From positions 235,304-295,303 of the forward strand of contig MNCI01023453.1 in NCBI GenBank assembly GCA_015680685.1: a DNA stretch of 60,000 nt, given 5' to 3'. Within the stretch, counting starts at the first letter, position 1. Every line of letters starts with the position of its first letter. The DNA is from Gnetum montanum. Taxonomy: Eukaryota; Streptophyta; Gnetopsida; Gnetales; Gnetaceae. Positions 10,104 to 21,019 of the stretch are shown here, piece by piece. The notes under the pieces are model-generated. The model saw only the letters and a list, made by a program, of their open reading frames with translations, had not been told where the DNA came from and ran no database searches. The position numbers and the translations under genes are program-made.

Positions 10104-11129
10104 TGATGAGTGGCGAGGTACCTCTACACTCAACCATACGAAATGAGCGTCGCACACATGATCTGGTCGAACTCTGCAGATGAATTAGTTGTGGCACCTA
10201 GATAGTTAGCCTTAGGTCACAGTTCGCTGTCTTCCCACCTAGACTAGGTTTGCATATGTCACATATGGTTTAGTCTAGATGAGGTTTATGATGTGTTCCT
10301 AATTCTATCGCTACTCCTGATGGCAATGGAAAAGAATATTAACTAATCTAAGCTAGGAGGAAAAGGGTAAGAAAATCTAATCTAGCCTAAGTGCGACGAG
10401 CAACCGATTCCTTAATCAACCGTACACATCTTGGACTTCGTGCATGACTACCACTGGGACTACCAAGCATAGGCCTAGGTACGCCACTGGGATTACCAAG
10501 CGCAGACCCCAAATACGCCACTGGGTTACCAAGCGTAGATCCCCCTAGCTACACCACTGGGCTACCAAGCAGTCACACTTAAATGCTCATAATCAAGTCA
10601 TACTCGTTCCGCTTCTAGGAGTTCAAGGGTGAGAGACTAATCGCGATGAGTAACCGATTCCTTAACTAGTCGTACACACCTGTGGGCGCTTGTAGCCAAG
10701 TCATACTCACACCGCGCTACGAAAGCAATAAATAACATTAAATAAATAACATATAAATAAATGACAAAGTGAATGTTGCAATGATGAAGTAATCTTGATC
10801 TTTATTGCCGGTCATGTGCGTGTCCAAGTACGGCACACTCGAATAAAGACGCTGTACAATTACATTCACCACACTACGGGCAGACACGGGAAAAAATCTA
10901 ACTCTGGAGGGATCAAATTGCCAGAGGTTCGCTACTCTAAAACTAGGATCCCCAAACAAGGGAGAGCTACCTCTTATTTATAGACATGGCGGTAGACTGC
11001 GATATCGCATATGTGATATCGTAGGGAAGGATGTGATGTCGCGTATCCAATATCGCGGGGGATGCGATATCGCGTCGGCTGTGATATCGCGTATGTGATA
11101 TCAAGACCTGTGCGAACCGCGTCTCATCA
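10104..11129 (-). repeat. Element B LTR (5' LTR in element orientation)
   Basis: 1026 bases, partner of 2139-3121, with TGATGAG...CTCATCA ends and followed by the ACTAT duplication. Confidence 0.9.
10975..11102 (-). promoter_or_regulatory. Palindrome cluster and TATA box in the second element B LTR
   Basis: Minus-strand TATAAATA at 10975-10982. The palindrome cluster spans 10998-11102 and has at least one unit more than the other LTR. Several cores read GTGATATC instead of GCGATATC, consistent with CpG decay. Confidence 0.6.
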
Positions 11130-11134
11130 ACTAT
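11130..11134 (+). repeat. Target-site duplication of element B, right copy
   Basis: ACTAT, identical to 2134-2138. Confidence 0.9.
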
Positions 11135-13190
11135 GTTCCAAATTCCTGTTCACCTTCAAATGACTCAATCTACAAATAGATTTTTTCATGGTCCCACATT
11201 TCCTCCATTCTTACCATCTAACACTATTTTGAATGAGGATCAATCAAAGGCCTTAATTCATTCCATAAACCCAAACAAGGTACCTAATCCTACTAAAACC
11301 CCAACTCAAACTCAAGATCAAATGACCCAGATATTAACTTCACTTCAAAAACTTTCCAACGAAGTAGTTGAACTAAAGAGAAACAACAACAAGGGTCCTA
11401 TACAACCAGAAAAGTCTAGTTCATCAGTCAATGATGATTATTGTCACCTCCATAACACTAGGCAACATTCTGAGAAGACTTGTCCCCAATTTTTAGCATT
11501 ATTTGGCAAAAACACCCAAAGTCAACAAAATGGAAAGCTTCCTATTATGGTCCTTAACATACCTCATCAAACAGAAAACGAAGAAGTTTCCTCATTGGAG
11601 CAAGTTATGGTAAGTGACCCTAACCCACCTAATGCTTACTACTATAAACTTAGTGACATCATGAAAAACACACAACAACTAACTATGACTAACCCTTACA
11701 CTCCTCCAAACAGAAGAGCTCCTAGTCAAAGTAACACAAATACTCAAACTGAGTCATCCCAAACAAACACCCCACAACAATCAAACCCACCTTTTATACT
11801 TAGAAGAACTCCACCTCAACAAGAAGTTAAATATGAACACAAAACTTACAATCTAGTTGAGGATTTGAAGAAAACCAAAGCTAACATTTTAGTGTATGAC
11901 CAGTTATGTTTTGACAAAATAAAAGAGGTGGTTCAAGAGATAGTTCATAGACTAGAAACCAATAAAGGGAAATCCCCAACCCCTAAAAGGCAAGTTCACT
12001 TCACAAAAAGTCCTAACACATTATCAATACAAAATGTAAACAATTTCATGATGAGGAAGAAAGAGCAACCTCCTTTCCTGAAAACTCTAATTATTTTAGG
12101 AAAGAATATTCACAATTGTTTGATGGATTTTGGAGCAATTGTTAGTGTCATGCCACTTGAGGTATGTAAGACTTTAGGAGCACAAATGATATCACAAATG
12201 AAAAATGTGATTTAACTTGATGGGTCAAATGTACCTATAGTAGGGTCATTAAAAGGAGTGAAAGTGCAACTTAAACAATACCCTATGTTCACATGTTACA
12301 TAGATATCCTAGTAGTTGACATGTCACCTACCTATGGTGTGCTCTTATCTAGGAATTTTGGAGACAAGTTTAAGGGCTTCTTTAGGTCATATTTCTTAGA
12401 GCTATTAATCCCTATCAAAGGAAAATTTGAATACATGACTATAACTCGAGAACCCTTCTACAAACAAATAGTTACAACCTTGGATCAACAAAATCAATGT
12501 TTGGAATATCGAAACACTAATCTTTATGTTGGGGTTATTGAGGTTGAGGGTAGTGAACATGTGAGTGGAAGTACAAAAATAAATCTTGTCTCTCATACAG
12601 GTTCCACCCAATCCTATCAAAGTTCTAGAGAAGGTGAAGAAAGCTATGGAGATACCTTGCCTTATCAACAACACGATGGATTTTGTCTTAGTGATCCACC
12701 ACCTTTAGAGGAAGATAAAGATGTAAGTAAAACCCTGCCTCTTAGAACATTTGAAGGTGTGCTAAATTTTAATGATACATCCATGGAACATTCTCCTAGA
12801 AAGGCTATATCCGATGACCCATCAAGAGCTAGACCTATCATTAAAACTTATATCAAAGATAGACTTGATAGAAAACAAATAAGCAAGTTAAGATTAGGTC
12901 TTAATTTTCATAATCTTTTTGTTAAAAAATGTCTTAACAGGAAGTACATTGGTGAAGTCTTTAAGATAGGAGACCTAGTCTTTGAAAAAGGTAGAACACT
13001 TGACTGAGCAAATCTTCAAAGTAAGTTCTCTCCTATGTGGTTAGGCCCATTCCGAATTAAGGACGTCATTGGCCCCAATGTGTACAAGGTTGCTAATGTG
13101 AAAGGATATAAGTTACCTAGAAATTTTAATGCATTTCATCCATAGAATTTCTACTTAGGTGCCCCACGTGGACACCTAGTAGATTCTTAG
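11133..13190 (+). pseudogene. Element A gag C-terminus, protease and integrase tail (pol core missing)
   Basis: One frame with stops only at 12213, 13005 and 13143, then TAG at 13188. Residues 104-117 form a zinc knuckle C104-X2-H107-X4-H112-X4-C117, as in Tat-type Gag. A linker with YNLVEDLKKTKANI precedes a retropepsin with NCLMDFGAIVSVMP around residue 332: the catalytic Asp is kept but the usual DSG/DTG is DFG. From about 12950 the frame becomes an integrase C-terminal end: FKIGDLVFEKGRTLD, then WLGPFRI, VYKVANVKG and LPRNFNAFHP. RT, RNase H and the integrase catalytic core are absent without loss of frame, so this is a deletion derivative that may have been transmitted as such. The start at 11133 is only the first ATG after the element B insertion; the frame belongs to gag upstream. 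Confidence 0.75.
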
Positions 13191-14346
13191 TTGCCTATTT
13201 TCTTCCCCTTCATCATGCATTTCATTTGTATATAGTTGCATTTGCATATTTTATTTTCATTTTCATCATTTCTTTCTTGGCATATTGTTTTGATTTTTGC
13301 TTTGTATATGATTTTAGTAATCATTATGATCTTTTGAGTTACTAGGCGTTGGATCATCAGGACACCATTCAAAAATAATGTGAGTATAATCCTTTATATA
13401 ATATTTCCTAGTACTATTACATAAAATCTCTTTTATACTATATATTTCAATAATGCTTTGATTCTTTCCAGTCTTTTTCAAGGTTTTAGTTTCTATAGTT
13501 ATGTTGGATTATGGAGTATGAGATTTGTGCTAACTTATCATGTAATCATCATGATCATGTGAGTGTAGGATAGGTGATGTTGGAGAATGGTTAGCCATAA
13601 TCACTAGGTGACCTTGGAAAACCCCATTTTCCCCTCTAATAAGCCCTAGCCCTCAAGTGTGATGATCCATGGTTACCCTGTGAACAACGGGCTGAAGTGT
13701 GTTCATCTCCACTTGAGAACCCTTAGCCACCCAGGAGACTTGGTATGATGCTATGAAATCACAATTAAAGGAACATACATGAGGGTTGAACTGTACCATG
13801 GGAAAAGTTTTGAAAGGACCATGTTCATTGGCACTGTAGCTAATCGGCTAGACTCATGTTGGAATTCCTACCTTAAGAATGAAGTACACCATGGGAAAAT
13901 TTTCCTCAAAAAAAATAAAATAAAATAAAATTTGAGGACCATGTTCATTGATAGTGTAATAAGTTCTTAAGTGTGATGGGGTTCGGTAGCTATCCTAACC
14001 CTAACCTCCATTTTCTCTTTTTAGTATGGGTCTTGTGCTCAAAGTAGTCCGCATGCTGTTGGCTTTTACTTTGTAAAAATATTGGAAAAGAAATCATAAT
14101 TATATTTTAATTATATATAGATATATGTAGTTAAAATAAATAAAATTATATATTTAGAGTTCAATTAAATAAGATGGTATAGTTTGGGTGGCCCACATCT
14201 AGTTCTCTTTTGATTATATGGTTATTTTAATCATGTTTAGTTTACTTTTAAGTTTTCATTTGCTTGTTTTGTGATGTTTGAAATTCCCTCTCTATTGTAT
14301 CATTTTAAAATTTCTATGGTCTTGTTCCTTGCACTTGCATGCAATT
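13191..14346 (+). other. Element A 3' non-coding region
   Basis: Between the integrase tail and the polypurine tract I see no supported gene. It includes an A/T-rich simple stretch at 13905-13935 and two loosely similar segments around 13795 and 13888 containing ACCATGGGAAAA. Confidence 0.5.
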
Positions 14347-14364
14347 AAAAGTTTGGGGGCTAAG
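14347..14364 (+). other. Polypurine tract of element A
   Basis: AAAAGTTTGGGGGCTAAG directly before the LTR start TGTTGATG at 14365. Confidence 0.65.
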
Positions 14365-14474
14365 TGTTGATGTCAACACTTCCATGTTCACATGGGATCA
14401 TGATTATCAACGTTTCTATTTCTCTCCCTTAAGAACCACAATAAAAATCATCCGAGTAGTGGGAATTTAAACTA

Positions 14475-14690
14475 TCTGGTGATGGTCATTAATGATGGTG
14501 GTTATAGTCATTAGTGGCAAACATTTTAGAAGTTATGGAAATTACGATCATTAATGATGGTGGTTATAGTCATTAATGATGGTGGTTACAGTCATTAGTG
14601 GAAAACATTTTAGAAGTTACGACAATTACAATCATTAATGATGGCGGTTATGGTCATTAGTAGCAGATGTTTCAGAAGTTACGATGGTTA
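14475..14690 (+). repeat. Direct repeats in U3 of element A 3' LTR
   Basis: Units containing CATTAATGATGGTGGTTA and ATTTTAGAAGTTACGA recur three to four times with small changes, upstream of the TATA box at 14805. They may be promoter sub-repeats. Confidence 0.7.
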
Positions 14691-14804
14691 TGGACATAAG
14701 TGGACACTTAATTGGAGAATATGGGTGTTATTAGACAAGAAGTGGTGGCGGTTTCTGTAGCCATTACATGACATGTAGACATCATTATGGATGGTCGCAA
14801 CAAC

Positions 14805-14811
14805 TATAAAA
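14805..14811 (+). promoter_or_regulatory. TATA box of element A 3' LTR
   Basis: TATAAAA in the same context as 91-97. Confidence 0.55.
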
Positions 14812-15029
14812 TGGAGTCTAGAGGGGGATCAAGAAGGAAGGAAGTCCCAAATAGGTTCTGGCTATCAGTCTAGAGGGGCAACTTCCTCTCCACTAAGTAG
14901 CAGTTTCCTCTTTTCTTTTCTTTTCTTTACAAGCTTCTAGTTGATCTTCAAGGAGGGTCCAAGGCAGGAGCCAATGGCTCAAAATCAGATCCTTGCGGGA
15001 CTTCTTGATGATGATAGGAGTTTGTTTTC

Positions 15030-16465
15030 TTGATTTTTAATATATTATATTATTTTCATGAAATATTATGGCTTCTAATGTGGACCTTCTATCATTGTGC
15101 ACTCCTCCCTAAAAAACATCTAAATAGGCACAAAAGTGTCCATTTTCTTTGGTATAAATGAGTCCATAATTTGTCATACCTTTCACATATCTTAAAACAT
15201 GAATCAAAACATTAAGGTTAGACTATCTAGGATTCTGCATATATCTTAATAAGAGAGAAGTAACAAATTCTAGTTTTATTCCTATGTGATAAAGAAATAT
15301 TAGTGCTCCAATCATGCTTTTATTTAAGGTAGCATCTACAAGTGTTCTATTGTTCTTATTTTCTAGTTTTATATTTTTAAGAAGAGAATATTTAGTGATA
15401 TTTTCTTTTCTCATTTTGTATTTTTCTAGAATGGAAGCAACATATTTGGTTTGATGAAACTTAATTCCCTCCTTTTCTTGATTAACTTATATGTCAAGAA
15501 ACTATCGTAGTTCTTCTAAATCTTTGATTTTAAATTCATCCTTCATATTTGATTTAAATTTTTCTTTCATATTTTTATTAGTAGCTCTTAATACAAGATC
15601 ATCTAAATAAAGTGAGATAATGATGAAGTCCTTCTTATCATGTTTGTAGTACAATGTGGGTTCAAACATGCAAGATGAGTATCCTTTATTCAACAAATAG
15701 TCATTAATCCTACGGAACCATGATCTATGACCTTATCTTAATCCATATAATGCTTTATTCAATTTACATTTTTTCCTTTAATGGTATATACGTTTAGTTA
15801 ATAAACATCTCCTTCTTCATTCATGCTTCCATTTAGAAATGCTATGTTTACATCCATTTGATGGAGTTTAAGATTGTGATGAACTACAATGGAAAGAATG
15901 AGTTTAATTATTTCAAATCTTATTACTAGTGAAAAAATCCTCTCAAAGATAATATATTTCTTTTGTTTGAAACCTCTTGCCAGTAGTCTTACCTTATGTT
16001 TCATTATTTCTTCTTTTTCATTGAATTTAGTTTTGTACAACCACTTGCAATCAATTAGTTTTTTTTCTTTTAGTTTATCAAATAGTTCCCATGTCTTATT
16101 TCTCATCATGGGTTCATATTCTTTGTCCATGGCTTCCTTCCAAGTTTTGGTCTTTAAGGCTTCCTCAATGCTATTTAGTTCTTATGTAAGAGCTGAGTAT
16201 GCTATATTAGTAATGACATGTGATCTACTTGTTATTCTTTCAAAATTTGTGTTCAACATTTGGGTTTGAGGATGAGTTCTTGAAATCCATGATTTTAAAT
16301 TATATTGGTCTATAGATTTTTGATTACTTGGCTAAAAATTTTTTGTTTTAAATTTATCTTCAATAAAAACCACATCTCTTGATGAATATCACTTATTATC
16401 CTTGTATTATAGCATTTGTAGACTGAATGTTTTGAGTCCTAATTAAGAAAGATGCATTTTCTTCC
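15030..16465 (-). pseudogene. Ty1/copia pol remnant: reverse transcriptase and start of RNase H
   Basis: Minus-strand reading of a copia-type RT, the enzyme that copies element RNA into DNA. From 16130 downward: EAMDKEY, NKTWELF, IDCKWLYKTKFNE, HKVRLLARGFKQK and LHQMDVNIAFLNG. Then at 15696-15502: EPTLYYKHDKKDF and the catalytic SLYLDDL, the YVDD position with V replaced by L. Further on ISLNILFLKI, YMQNP and NGHFCAY mark the way into RNase H, which is cut at about 15030 by the truncated element A LTR. There are many stops and frameshifts. The rest of the same element, its integrase, continues at 29773 beyond element C. Confidence 0.75.
16461..16465 (+). repeat. Target-site duplication of element C, left copy
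   Basis: CTTCC; the same five bases follow the 3' LTR at 29773-29777. Confidence 0.9.
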
Positions 16466-17395
16466 TGATGAGTCATTTCTGGTTAGCTGCATCAACGAGG
16501 CCTCATTGACGTAGTTGACTACGTCGATGAGGTCACATTAACACATCTTATCCTATGTCAATGAGGCCTTGTCAACGTAGTGTCTGTCCATCGCCTATAC
16601 ATACATGCATACAAACTACATTTATGGTAATATAGATTTCAGTAGTAGCGAAGCTCTTGCATTTTTTCTATTCAAAAGTTAGAACTTTTTACCTTGAGTG
16701 TCCGCAGCAAGACTCATTGAGTGTATGGATCTTTATTCAAGCATTGTTGTACTTGAGCATGACAATGTGTGTGGAAATAAAGATGAGCTTTCTGATAAAC
16801 CTTACAGCACTTTGGATAAATTAGCTATTTTATTTATGCATTTATTGTTTCCAATTATTTATTAAATTTTTTAAATTAGTTATCAATTATTTTCCAGTTA
16901 CTATGTTAGATAAGTAATTAACCCAGATATATTACACACATAAGTACAATTGCTTCGAGCATAACATGTATTCTCTTGGTAATCCCAATAGCGTTATTGC
17001 TTGGTATGCCTAGTAGTGTAGTGCTTGGTTGCCCAGTAGTAGATACATGGGTTCAGGATGTGTATAGAAAGTGGGATTGAATGCTTATGTTAGGACTAGT
17101 TAAATGCTAGTTAATTAGTTAATTTAGATTAGTTAATCAAACTTCTTTTATCTACATTTCGAGCACCAAACTATAACAATAAAAAATAATAAAAATCAGA
17201 TGCTTTAGTTACACTTAACCATACCAATGTACATGAAAAGTGTAATTGGGAGGACAAAAATTGATCTTAAGGCTAGATCCACTTCATAAAGTATTAGTGC
17301 ACTAGAAATGATAAAGTCCATGGAATTTGACCAGATCACATGTGAACGCTTTGTGATTCATATGGTTCGATGTAGGGTTAACTCACTGCTCATCA
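16466..17395 (+). repeat. Element C 5' LTR
   Basis: 930 bases, begins TGATGAG, ends CTCATCA, matching 28877-29772 at well under 95 percent by eye. Near its downstream end the pattern of short segments with GGTAATCCCA and GGTATGCC echoes the ACTGGGATTACCAAGC repeats of element B LTRs, showing common origin. Confidence 0.9.
16486..16603 (+). promoter_or_regulatory. Palindrome/hairpin cluster and TATA-like box in element C LTR
   Basis: CCTCATTGACGTAG (16501-16514) and CTACGTCGATGAGG (16519-16532) are inverted repeats, 13 of 14 matching, with a 4-base loop. A third, diverged unit follows at about 16556-16582. A TATA-like TATACATA lies at 16596-16603, about 13 bases further on. The 3' LTR has lost one half of the hairpin. 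Confidence 0.6.
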
Positions 17396-17396
17396 A

Positions 17397-17414
17397 TCTC
17401 ACCATTGTCGAGGA
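17397..17414 (+). other. Primer-binding site of element C (decayed tRNA-Asp type)
   Basis: TCTCACCATTGTCGAGGA, one base inside the LTR end, aligns with TGGCGCCGTTGCCGGGGA with several substitutions. Confidence 0.6.
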
Positions 17415-18019
17415 CTTTGTTTATGGAACATGCACTATTTAGGTTTAAGTGAATACCACTAATATCATTGTATGAACCTAAGATCAAATATCATTTCCAC
17501 TATACATAAAATTATAAAATCACACTGACAATTTTATTTTGCTTTGCAACTTATCTTCTTCTTCTCGCAAGCCTAAAGATACCAAACCTTTGGTCCCAAA
17601 AAAGTGCAAAGTGGTGTATACTCATCTAGATGAGTTTGTACTAGACTTCACCTTCATCCTACATCAAGATAAATAACTACGATGGCATGATATGAAGGGA
17701 AACATTGTTTTTCCTCCTAATAGATCTATGCCTATGATGTTGTTTAAAGCCCTTAAGAAGTTGGGCATAGCATATCTTCACGAAGAATATGCTGTGGAAA
17801 GATATGACATTTGAAACTACTATTCCAATGAAACACAATGCAAGCAAGATAGATGTCAAGAGAAGCTCCATGATGCTACCAAGGGAAAACATTACACTAA
17901 CCCCTTGTTTCTACTAAATTAGGAGAAAAATGAGGATCCTCCTTTGGAAGGTTCTCAACAAGAAGATTCTCCACCCCCTGCTACTAATGGTGAGGGTGTG
18001 AACCTGACCTTGTGATCCA
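17415..18019 (+). other. Element C leader
   Basis: Between PBS and gag; no supported reading frame. Confidence 0.4.
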
Positions 18020-19480
18020 CTATCCATAAATTGGATTTAGGAAGAAGTGAAAACCAAGGTAGGGACTCGGGAAAACATCGCAATAATAAGGTATCTAAGG
18101 ATGGCGATCGTAATAAGCGTAAGAGTGGTGGTGGATACTATGATGGTGGTGGCAGTCCACCTTCCTCTCATCATCTTCATCTGATTCTAAACATTCCTCT
18201 TCATTTGATGGTTCTCATGGAAGTCATTATCAAAACAACCATGATGAAGGTGATCAATGAAACAAAAATGATTGTAAAGGCCACAAAAACTAAAGGGGTG
18301 GCTAAAACCATCATTGGCATCATCGATGCAATGATGATGAAGAACCTTTATTATTGACTTGAAGTATGCCCAACATTGCAGTGGCAGTAAGAATCCCAAC
18401 CAAGCATATGAAGGATAGTCAAATCAAGCATCTAGATATGAACAATATCCCAAGATTTGAAGGGGGATACAACTTTGATTTGCAAACACATCTACAAGCT
18501 TTTCAAGATGCCTATGCCTTACAGAATATAGAAAACGAGTGGCAGAAACTCAAGCTTCTCCTAGGAACACTTATTAAGGAAGCTAAAAGTTGATACCGGT
18601 CCTTGGAGCCAAAATCTATCCACAGATGGAGCACTATGTTAGAACTATTCAATGACAAGTATCAAACATACTCCAAAGTGTCTAATATGAGAAGGAAAAT
18701 CCAATGCTAGAACAAGGAGCATATGAGCCTTTGGATGCCACCATGGGCTGATACTATTCTCTCTTACACCAATTCCCTAGCCATGGTTATTCTCATAGGG
18801 AACAACTTTTCCACATTGTAGATGAGCTCAGAGTTGAAATAAGAAGAATCCTTGGGGTGTATGCCTAAGGAAGATTGTATGAATTAAGATCTCATTAGAT
18901 TTAAAGGCTAATTGAGTAGGTAGTAAAAGAAAAAGGTGAGCTACAAAAAGTGAAAGTGCTAAAGAGTATAATAAAGATCCTCCCATTAGAAAATGAGATG
19001 TTTGATTTCGTGAAGAGGAGGAATCACCACTTGATGATGTGATGAATAGAAATACCTTATCCATCCAAAAAATCTATTTTTGACATTTCAGCCAAGGTTG
19101 AAAAATTATGGGACTCTTTGGATGAGAAATTTCAAATTGCATTGAAGATTGCTAAAGAATCCAAAGAGAAAAATAGTGATCGGAATAGCAAGAGGCAAAA
19201 AGAAGTTGAACGTGCCTACCAAAGAGGTAAGGGTAAAGTTGCTGTAGTAGAAGAAGTTGTGGAGTTTGACTTTGATGATGAAACTAAATGTGACATTAAC
19301 TAATATGAATATCTAAGAGAATTTTACCCTGTAGTGTAACACTTACAAGGGTATGGAGTGTATGCATTGAGTCCTCGCCTAGCACATAGGCAAGCTCCAA
19401 GATGATTTCCTTACCCTCAAGGTAGTCTAAGATAGTTCAACTAGCAACAACAAGCTCACTACCCAAGTGGAACTCCTCCA
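18020..19480 (+). pseudogene. Element C gag (broken)
   Basis: Gag with several stops and at least two frameshifts. A Ser-rich N-terminus (around 18150-18200) is followed by DDEEPLLLT at about 18340, then from 18366 the core: NNIPRFEGGYNFD, NEWQKLKLL, YRSLEPKSIHRWSTM and KYQTYSKVSN. These match the blocks of B, E and F. A later open part (19118-19303) has Lys/Glu-rich sequence and GKVAVVEEVVEFDFDD, then a ruined knuckle CDIN-stop-YEYLREFYP in which the second Cys, the His and the last Cys are lost. The Pro/Gln/Tyr-rich tail continues toward the protease. Confidence 0.7.
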
Positions 19481-20109
19481 CAACCATACAAATAATACCA
19501 ATAGTGGTATCAACTACAATCATGGGAAATGCCATTGCCAAGGCAGTAGTACCCCTATAGGTAACGAAATCCATATAGGTACTATGTTTAGCAGCCCATC
19601 TCCCTTAGAAATTTTACAAGTCATGCATCATTCTAGCATCACTATTACCCTCCAGAGTACCATCAAACACATTCACCATCTACTTAAGGGGAAAACCCAT
19701 AACTATATCCTTATCATCCTCTGATCCTTCTACACATGCACCTCCACCTTTGACTCAATTACCTCTTGCTCCATCCATGTAGGGTGAGATTTCTTCACAC
19801 CTGCAATAATGAAATGCTACAAGGGTTGTGCACTCACAACTAATGTTTTAGTTAAGTAGTATGGATAATCGACCTAGGAAAAGACCTTTCTTCTGACCTA
19901 GCAGTCCTCTTCAACACTCACAATCTAGCCTAGTTGATCACCCTACATCTTCAGCATCCTCATCCTCTACATCAAACACCTTTGAGTGCCCTTCAAACCA
20001 AGTTCCACCTAGGATTTGCACTATAATGTTAATCCATGTTGTTTTTGATTGGATCAAGGCTAGCCATCTTCCTACAAAAAGATTTGATCCAGGAAGTCTA
20101 CTCATCTTT

Positions 20110-20520
20110 CTATAGATTGTTGCACGAAAGCCATGCAAGGCTCTTCTTAACTCTAGTTCTAGAGTTAACCTCATCTCTCATGATATGTATAAGGCCTAGA
20201 ACCTACCACCTCTTAAGAAGAGCAACATCCATCTAGAATTAGCAGATCAGTCGATTATTTTCCCTTTGGGATTAGTAGAGGACATTGTGACCATAGTTTG
20301 TGGGTGGTCCTATCCTACTAATTTTTTGTTAATCAAGGTGGAAAACTACAAAAGTGACTTCTCCATCATCATGGAAAGGGCTTGGTTAAGCATAGTTGAC
20401 ATGAAAATGGGTATAAGGGACCTATCTCTCGAAATATCTAAGGAAAATGAGCTAGGAAAGATTGAGAAGAAGCATATTGCATGCATCGCTTATACCAATA
20501 ATAGGTGCAATTGTGTGTAA
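20110..20520 (+). pseudogene. Element C protease (broken)
   Basis: Aspartic retropepsin that would cleave the Gag-Pol polyprotein. The segment SRVNLISHDMYKA, NLPPLKKSNIHLELAD, then FPLGLVEDI, YPTNFLLIKV, IIMERAWLS and DMKMGIRDLSLEIS follows the usual order of plant gypsy proteases. The catalytic D-S/T-G triplet is replaced by N-S-S just before RVNLIS, so it is inactive in addition to the stop after YKA. Confidence 0.65.
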
Positions 20521-21019
20521 AAGATTTGATCCCATCAAGAGCACATACATTAACGCATGCAATTAGTGTGCATAAGAAATTAATATTCAATTGTGTCTAT
20601 ACATAGTAGCCATAAAGCAGGAGGGCACCTAGTGGTTGATAGCTGATTTAGATAGCAGCATAATATGCATGGAGCCAACTGAGAGCCTAATGTGTGCATA
20701 TTTTGAAGGCATGGATAAAATTGAACAAGTTTACTTCCAACTCTTTGATGAAGATGATAATACCTATTGGGGGGAGTTGTAAATCCTTGATCACTTCAAG
20801 TAGGAGCCCTTAGAACTAAAAAATTTACTGATCGGTATGGAGTATGCATTTTTAAAGAATGGTAAACCAATCATCATTAATGCCAAACTTGCGCCTGAAC
20901 AAAGAGAAAAGTTGTTGAAGGTGGAGAATAAATGGTTAATATACTTTTCTTGGTCATATCCAGAGCTAACGGGAATTGATCTAAGGATTTTCCAACATCG
21001 CATCTACACTGACCTAGCC

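Larger units (their letters stand above)
2139..11129 (-). mobile_element. Element B: Athila-like non-autonomous LTR retrotransposon nested in element A
   Basis: It is bounded by LTRs 2139-3121 and 10104-11129 that start TGATGAG and end CTCATCA, with a perfect 5-bp duplication ACTAT. On the minus strand the order is LTR, PBS, gag, non-coding spacer, internal promoter-like module, ORF3, polypurine tract, LTR. There is no protease, RT or integrase, so it must have used enzymes made elsewhere. Element C in this window has the same gag, spacer and ORF3 plus a pol region and is a plausible relative of the helper. The insertion interrupts element A, so it is younger than A. Confidence 0.9.
1..15015 (+). 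mobile_element. Element A: Ty3/gypsy (Tat-like) LTR retrotransposon, decayed and missing the pol core
   Basis: The two ends carry the same LTR sequence: bases 1-300 align with 14715-15010, including the TATA region and the downstream CT-rich stretch. The 5' LTR is cut by the window start and the 3' LTR stops short where copia sequence begins. The interior holds gag, a retropepsin and the last part of an integrase, with RT, RNase H and the integrase core absent. Element B is inserted after the first gag segment. The Gag knuckle of the form CX2HX4HX4C and the linker with an EDLK...AN motif before the protease resemble Tat-lineage elements; that lineage call is inference from motifs only. Confidence 0.8.
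14365..15015 (+). repeat. Element A 3' LTR, truncated
   Basis: It starts TGTTGATGTCAACA, and its bases 350 onward match the window start. Similarity with the 5' LTR stops at about 15010, so roughly the last 450 bases are missing and minus-strand copia sequence follows. Confidence 0.8.
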
